In this document: in pieces, positions 7,624 through 11,749 of the stretch
Numbering within the stretch: the first letter of the stretch is position 1
Layout: the number at the start of each line of letters is the position of its first letter
Assembly: GCF_014859565.1 (NCBI RefSeq)
Contig: NZ_JACUUA010000105.1
Location: 1-11,749, forward strand
Direction of reading: 5' to 3'
DNA length: 11,749 nt
From: Marinospirillum sp.
Lineage (GTDB): Bacteria; Pseudomonadota; Gammaproteobacteria; Pseudomonadales; Halomonadaceae
Program-made: the position numbers and the translations under genes
Notes under the pieces: model-generated
Database searches by the model: none
Told to the model about the DNA's origin: nothing
Seen by the model: only the letters and a program-made list of their open reading frames with translations

Positions 7624-8436
7624 TCAGGCAGGCAGGTTATCCAGCGCCTTGCGCATATCACCCAATACCTGCTTAAGAGCCGCAGCAATTTTTTCCGGTT
7701 GATCCGCCAGCTCGGCCACTTTGCTGACCAGTGCACTGCCTACGATGACACCATCAGATACCGCACCCAGCGCTGCAGCAGTAGCGCCATCACGAATACC
7801 AAAACCCACGGCCAGCGGCAGATCGGTGATACCGGCAAATTCTGCCAGCCTTGCTGAGACACTGGCAACATCCAGCGTGGCCGATCCGGTAACACCCTTA
7901 AGGGACACGTAATACAGATAACCACTGCCCGCTGCACAGATTTTTTTGGCGCGTTCCAATGTGGTGGTGGGTGCCAGCAAAAAGATGGAGTCCAGATCAG
8001 CAGCTTTTAGCAATGCAGCAAACTCGACACCTTCTTCTGGTGGCAGATCAACCACCAGCACACCATCAACACCGGCCTCGGCTGCGGCTTTAACAAAACG
8101 CTCATAACCCAGGGCTTCAATCGGGTTCAGATAACCCATCAGCACCACAGGTGTTTTGCTGTTGGTTTTACGAAACTCTGTCACCATCGCCAGCACATCC
8201 ACGGTGCGGGTATTGTGTTTCAGTGCCCGCTCACAGGCTTTCTGGATCACCGGGCCATCGGCCATCGGGTCAGAAAAAGGCACACCCAGCTCAAGAATAT
8301 CCGCACCGGCTTCCACCAGAGCGTGCATTAAACCCAGCGTATAATCCGGGTGAGGGTCACCGGCGGTGATGTAAGGAATCAGCGCCTTGCGTCCATCTTG
8401 TTTCAAGGTAGCAAAGGTGTGTTGAATACGGCTCAT
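7624..8436 (-). CDS. trpA: Tryptophan synthase alpha chain
   Basis: The alpha subunit cleaves indole-3-glycerol phosphate to indole and glyceraldehyde-3-phosphate and channels the indole to TrpB. It has 270 residues (E. coli 268). The catalytic pair E49 and D60 sits in [15 protein letters not shown] at the same numbering as the E. coli enzyme. Other family motifs are PYITAGDP (21-28), [35 protein letters not shown], and the C-terminal VGFGIRDG and [16 protein letters not shown] lies a few bases before the ATG, and the gene starts 21 bases after trpB, so the two are read together. No frameshift or missing key residue is seen. Confidence 0.98.
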   Translation of the reverse strand: MSRIQHTFATLKQDGRKALIPYITAGDPHPDYTLGLMHALVEAGADILELGVPFSDPMADGPVIQKACERALKHNTRTVDVLAMVTEFRKTNSKTPVVLMGYLNPIEALGYERFVKAAAEAGVDGVLVVDLPPEEGVEFAALLKAADLDSIFLLAPTTTLERAKKICAAGSGYLYYVSLKGVTGSATLDVASVSARLAEFAGITDLPLAVGFGIRDGATAAALGAVSDGVIVGSALVSKVAELADQPEKIAAALKQVLGDMRKALDNLPA

Positions 8437-8457
8437 GTTTGTCTCCGTCAGGCGCGA

Positions 8458-9669
8458 TTAAAGGGTGATGCCTTGCAGGCGGGCTACGGTCATGATGTCT
8501 TTATCACCACGTCCTGACAGGTTCACCAGCAGATGCTGATCTGGTTTCATGGTTGGTGCCAGACGCTTGGCAAAGGCCAGAGCATGGCTGGACTCCAGCG
8601 CCGGGATAATGCCTTCAAACGCGCAGAGGTCATTAAACGCATCCATCACCTGAGTATCGGTGGCCACCTCGTACTTCACCCGTCCGATGTCTTTCAGATA
8701 AGCGTGTTCCGGCCCTACGCCGGGATAATCCAGACCGGCAGAAATCGAATGGGTTTCAATGATCTGACCGGCATCATCTTCCATCAGATAGGTACGGTTG
8801 CCGTGTAATACACCAGGGCGACCGTCATTCAGCGGAGCGGCATGACGACCGGTTTCCAGTCCATCACCACCGGCTTCCACACCGTACATGGCCACTTCAT
8901 CATCGGTCAGGAAAGGATAAAACAGACCCATGGCATTGGAGCCGCCGCCCACACAGGCAATCAGGGCATCTGGCAAACGACCGATTTGTTTGAGTGATTG
9001 CTCACGCGCTTCACGCCCAGCGACCGAGTTAAAATCACGCACCAACTTGGGGTAAGGATGCGGACCAGCCACCGTGCCAATGATGTAAAAGGTGTCATCC
9101 ACGTTGGTGACCCAGTCACGCAGAGCTTCATTCATGGCATCCTTGAGGGTTTTTGAGCCGGAAGTGACCGGAATCACCTCTGCACCCAGCAGTTTCATGC
9201 GATACACATTAGGTGCCTGACGTTGTACGTCTTCTGCACCCATATACACTTGGCACTTGAGTCCCAGGCGGGCAGCCACAGTGGCCGTAGCCACACCATG
9301 CTGACCGGCACCGGTTTCTGCAATCACCCGCGGTTTACCGGAATACTTGGCCAGCAGTGCCTGACCCACGGTGTTATTCACCTTGTGGGCACCGGTATGG
9401 TTCAGGTCTTCACGTTTTAGCCAGATCTGTGCACCACCCAGATGTTTAGACCAGCGCTCAGCATGATAAAGAGGGGAAGGACGACCCACATAAAACGCCA
9501 GATCCCGATCAAACTCGGCCTGAAAGGCCGGATCAGCACTTAAACGAGTGTACTGTTCATCCAGCTGCTCCAGTGCAAAACTCAGGGTTTCCGAGACAAA
9601 GCGACCACCATAAGGACCAAAGTGGCCTCTGGCATCCGGCAGGTTTAGCAATTCAGCATATTTGGTCAC
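8458..9669 (-). CDS. trpB: Tryptophan synthase beta chain
   Basis: This PLP enzyme condenses indole with serine to make tryptophan in complex with TrpA. It has 403 residues (E. coli 397). It begins with a TrpB1-type N-terminus ([18 protein letters not shown]). The PLP-binding lysine is K96 in [10 protein letters not shown], the catalytic glutamate E118 lies in AETGAGQHG, the phosphate-binding loop GGGSNA is at 241-246, and SGRGDKD is at 385-391. The start is a GTG at 9669 with AAGGGG about eight bases before it, twelve bases after the trpF stop. All key residues are in place. In Pseudomonas aeruginosa trpBA lies elsewhere under TrpI control; here it is joined to trpF, so regulation is likely different. 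Confidence 0.98.
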   Translation of the reverse strand: MTKYAELLNLPDARGHFGPYGGRFVSETLSFALEQLDEQYTRLSADPAFQAEFDRDLAFYVGRPSPLYHAERWSKHLGGAQIWLKREDLNHTGAHKVNNTVGQALLAKYSGKPRVIAETGAGQHGVATATVAARLGLKCQVYMGAEDVQRQAPNVYRMKLLGAEVIPVTSGSKTLKDAMNEALRDWVTNVDDTFYIIGTVAGPHPYPKLVRDFNSVAGREAREQSLKQIGRLPDALIACVGGGSNAMGLFYPFLTDDEVAMYGVEAGGDGLETGRHAAPLNDGRPGVLHGNRTYLMEDDAGQIIETHSISAGLDYPGVGPEHAYLKDIGRVKYEVATDTQVMDAFNDLCAFEGIIPALESSHALAFAKRLAPTMKPDQHLLVNLSGRGDKDIMTVARLQGITL

Positions 9670-9681
9670 GCTTGATACCCC

Positions 9682-10317
9682 TTAACTTCTGACCGCCTTG
9701 AGGAAGGCATGAATTTTTGTTGGGCATTTTATACCCCGGCTGCTCTCAACTCCACCGGAAACATCCACCGCATAAGGGCGAGTGATGCGGATAGCTTGTG
9801 TAACATTGTCCGGCGTCAGTCCACCGGCAAGAATCCAATAATGCTGCTCACTGGCAGGAAAACGTTGCCAATCAAAAACCTCGCCTGTACCACCCGGCAT
9901 TCCAGGCGTATAAGCATCCAGCAAAAACCCCCGTGCTGTAGGCCACTGATCAGCCGCCAGTTCTGGATCAAATCCGGGTTTCATACGCAAGGCTTTGATA
10001 TATGGGCGACCAAAAGACGTACACAAACTTTCCGGTTCATCGCCATGGAACTGTAACAGATCCAGCGGCACCTGTTGCAGTACCTCCTGCACCCATTCAG
10101 GTTCCGGATCAACAAACAAACCCACACTCATCACAAAAGGTGGTAAATGCTGAATCAAATCAGCGGCTTGGCTGGGTGTCACCGCTCTGGGGCTGGGCGG
10201 ATAAAATACCAGCCCAAGTGCATCAGCGCCTGCCGTGACAGCAGCAGCCACGTCTTCATGTCGCGTCAAACCACAGATTTTGGTACGAACTCTTACTTTA
10301 GCTGCATTGCTATTCAT
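9682..10317 (-). CDS. trpF: Phosphoribosylanthranilate isomerase
   Basis: This (beta-alpha)8-barrel enzyme of 211 residues isomerises phosphoribosylanthranilate to CdRP, two steps before TrpA/TrpB. The catalytic general base C15 lies in KICGLTR, and the general acid D134 lies in LLDAYTPG. LGLVFYPPSPR (34-44), the glycine-rich GGTGEVFDW (142-150), LAGGLTPDNV and DVSGGVESSRGIK (185-197) form the phosphate-binding and C-terminal motifs. A Cys follows GIK, where many homologues have Asp; this is outside the catalytic pair. The ATG at 10317 has only a weak GGA-type ribosome binding site. The first eight or so residues before the conserved VRTKICG are variable, so the start could be slightly later. 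Indole-glycerol-phosphate synthase (trpC) is not in the window. Confidence 0.97.
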   Translation of the reverse strand: MNSNAAKVRVRTKICGLTRHEDVAAAVTAGADALGLVFYPPSPRAVTPSQAADLIQHLPPFVMSVGLFVDPEPEWVQEVLQQVPLDLLQFHGDEPESLCTSFGRPYIKALRMKPGFDPELAADQWPTARGFLLDAYTPGMPGGTGEVFDWQRFPASEQHYWILAGGLTPDNVTQAIRITRPYAVDVSGGVESSRGIKCPTKIHAFLKAVRS

Positions 10318-10329
10318 GCTGGTTTCCGA

Positions 10330-11259
10330 TCAGGTTTTTGCAGGTCGGGTACGGGTCAGATCACTGCGGTGCCACTGAGGTAAAAACTCAGGGTAAGGAT
10401 CATCCGGTTGTTCGTTGGTCAGCAGCTGCATAAAGTGCGGCCCCAGAGGCTCCAACGGCAAACCAAAATGCTGAGGGTAAAGTACCGCCACCAAGTACAG
10501 GCCATTGGCTGGTGCCGTAATACCAGCAACCTCTCGGACACCCTGCTGCAGCAGTTCAGCAATCCACTCTACCGGGCGTTCACCCTGCCCGACTTCCAGC
10601 AACGCACCCACAATGTTGCGCACCATGTGGTGCAAAAAAGCATTGGCCTGAATATCCACCACAATCAACAAGCCACGTCGATACACACGAATAAAGTGCA
10701 TGTGCCGCCAAGGGGTGCGGGACTGACAACGCACAGAACGGAATGCAGAAAAATCTTTTTCACCAACAAGCTGCTGGGCTGCAAGTTGCATTTTTTCGGC
10801 ATCCAGCGGTTGATTCCACCAGGTCATCTGATCAAACATTTGTGCCGGTGGTGTGCGGTGATTGTACAGAATATAACGATAACGCCGCGCCAGCGCAGAG
10901 TGACGAGCATGAAAATCATAAGGAACGGCTTGCGACCAGCATACACGAATATCTGCTGGTAAGTGATTGTTGGCTCCAAACACCCAAGCTTTGGAAGGGC
11001 GGGCGGCGGTGGTTTCAAAATGCACCACTTGCCCACTGCCATGAACACCTGCATCAGTTCGACCGGCACACATTACCGATACCGGCTCAAGAGCAATACG
11101 GGCCAGGGCTTTTTCCAGCAGAGGCTGGATGCTGGCAACTCCTGTCTGCTGGGTCTGCCAGCCTCGGTAACGACTACCCAGATACTCCACACCCAGCGCC
11201 ATGCGACCGGGTGTGGCATTATCAGCAGGAAACAGCGCAAAAGGATCAGTCAGCGCCAT
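10330..11259 (-). CDS. truA: tRNA pseudouridine synthase A (positions 38-40)
   Basis: TruA converts uridines 38, 39 and 40 in the anticodon arm of many tRNAs to pseudouridine. The protein has 309 residues (E. coli 270); the extra length is a short N-terminal extension and a C-terminal tail after [10 protein letters not shown]. The catalytic aspartate D69 lies in [18 protein letters not shown]. Other family motifs are [16 protein letters not shown] (22-37), [31 protein letters not shown] and [14 protein letters not shown]. The ATG at 11259 has AGG about six bases before it and comes one base after the fimV stop. A second in-frame ATG at 11202 just before LGVEYLG is possible but has less context support. 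The fimV-truA-trpF order is the one known in Pseudomonas. Confidence 0.97.
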   Translation of the reverse strand: MALTDPFALFPADNATPGRMALGVEYLGSRYRGWQTQQTGVASIQPLLEKALARIALEPVSVMCAGRTDAGVHGSGQVVHFETTAARPSKAWVFGANNHLPADIRVCWSQAVPYDFHARHSALARRYRYILYNHRTPPAQMFDQMTWWNQPLDAEKMQLAAQQLVGEKDFSAFRSVRCQSRTPWRHMHFIRVYRRGLLIVVDIQANAFLHHMVRNIVGALLEVGQGERPVEWIAELLQQGVREVAGITAPANGLYLVAVLYPQHFGLPLEPLGPHFMQLLTNEQPDDPYPEFLPQWHRSDLTRTRPAKT

Positions 11260-11260
11260 G

Positions 11261-11749
11261 TCAGCCTGTCAAAGTCTCCAGTATCTGCTGAGCAGTAGCC
11301 CGCAGATCAGCATCACCTTCACGGATGACCTTGTCCAGCAACTCGCGCGCACCAGCCTTGTCACCCATCTCGATGTAGGCTGTAGCCAGATCCAGTTGGG
11401 TAGTCAAATCACCTTCTGTACCACCAATATCCAAATCGTCAAGGTCACCCAGATTACCCAGATCGGACAAATCCAGCGGATCATTATTCTTAGTGGCGGA
11501 TGCTTCATCCAGATCCGCTGTCAAACTTTCCAGTTCTGACAGGTCAGAACTCAGTGCTGCCAGCTCTTCAGTCACACCCGGTGCTTGTTTTTGCTCAACC
11601 TCATCTTGCTCTTCAGTTTTCCGAATATCATCCAGCTCCAGACTATCCAGCGCTGACATAAAGTCATCTGCATCAGACTTGTAATCGACCGGCTCAAAAT
11701 CATTGGACACACCAAAATCATCATCCAGCTCATTGGCTTCAATCGGCTT
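11261..11749 (-). CDS. fimV: FimV family polar hub / pilus assembly protein, C-terminal part (5' end outside window)
   Basis: Only the last 162 residues are visible; the frame is open to the window edge, and a GTG at 11710 is an internal valine codon rather than a start. The visible part is a very acidic, Asp/Leu/Glu-rich region (for example [20 protein letters not shown]) typical of the cytoplasmic part of FimV. It ends in the conserved TPR-like cap: [20 protein letters not shown] followed by [17 protein letters not shown] and a short amphipathic helix. In Pseudomonas, FimV is an inner-membrane protein with a periplasmic LysM domain; it supports type IV pilus assembly and polar localisation, and its C-terminal cap binds partner proteins. 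The neighbour truA, one base downstream, fits the known fimV-truA pair. The LysM and membrane parts lie outside the window and cannot be checked. Confidence 0.93.
   Translation of the reverse strand, partial: KPIEANELDDDFGVSNDFEPVDYKSDADDFMSALDSLELDDIRKTEEQDEVEQKQAPGVTEELAALSSDLSELESLTADLDEASATKNNDPLDLSDLGNLGDLDDLDIGGTEGDLTTQLDLATAYIEMGDKAGARELLDKVIREGDADLRATAQQILETLTG

Noticed and set aside
11261..11749. Acidic Asp/Leu repeats as a tandem-repeat element
   Set aside because: The repetitiveness is the usual low-complexity acidic composition of FimV tails, with no exact DNA repeat unit.
1..11749. CRISPR array, tRNA, rRNA, insertion sequence or riboswitch
   Set aside because: No regularly spaced repeats, cloverleaf-like sequence, transposase motifs or terminal inverted repeats were seen, and no non-coding gap exceeds 76 bases.

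Overview
The window is ordinary gammaproteobacterial chromosome. It carries ten complete genes and two that run off the ends. Every gene except the one at the far left is on the minus strand, so transcription runs from high to low coordinates. In that direction the order is fimV (3' end), truA, trpF, trpB, trpA, accD, folC, a dedD-like SPOR gene, cvpA, purF, metZ, then a response regulator with an HD-GYP domain. The backbone fimV-truA-trpF-accD-folC-SPOR-cvpA-purF-metZ is the order I recall from Pseudomonas. Enterobacteria keep truA, accD-folC-dedD-cvpA and purF together in the same relative order. Here trpB and trpA sit between trpF and accD, as in several marine gammaproteobacterial lineages. 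FimV, MetZ and moderate G+C suggest a Pseudomonadales/Oceanospirillales-type organism, but I cannot name a genus.

Region by region: 11261-11749 is the cytoplasmic C-terminal tail of the polar hub protein FimV. 10330-11259 is tRNA pseudouridine synthase TruA. 7624-10317 encodes the last three activities of tryptophan synthesis (TrpF, TrpB, TrpA). 6692-7555 is the carboxyltransferase beta subunit of acetyl-CoA carboxylase, and 5338-6684 is folate synthesis and polyglutamylation. 4808-5353 and 4302-4784 are two small inner-membrane proteins (DedD-like, CvpA). 2774-4294 is the first step of purine synthesis, and 1588-2766 is sulfhydrylation of O-succinylhomoserine to homocysteine. Gaps between these genes are 1-23 bases, with one 16-base overlap (folC/SPOR). 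The only larger gaps are 68 bases between trpA and accD and 76 bases between metZ and the HD-GYP gene. This suggests one long transcript or a few overlapping ones. I see no convincing promoter, terminator, riboswitch or trp attenuator.

The left end is the accessory part. 426-1511 encodes a two-domain receiver/HD-GYP protein, probably a cyclic-di-GMP phosphodiesterase. Converging on it from the left on the plus strand is a PD-(D/E)XK nuclease-type segment. It resembles the N-terminal domain of single-chain restriction-modification enzymes, and it stops where the methyltransferase part should begin. It is lower in G+C (about 43% by hand count over bases 1-420), and its last codons overlap the 3' end of the HD-GYP gene. 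I read it as a gene remnant at a rearrangement border. It is the most interesting point in the window. I found no new system, RNA gene, insertion sequence or CRISPR array. No stretch over 300 bases lacks a gene.
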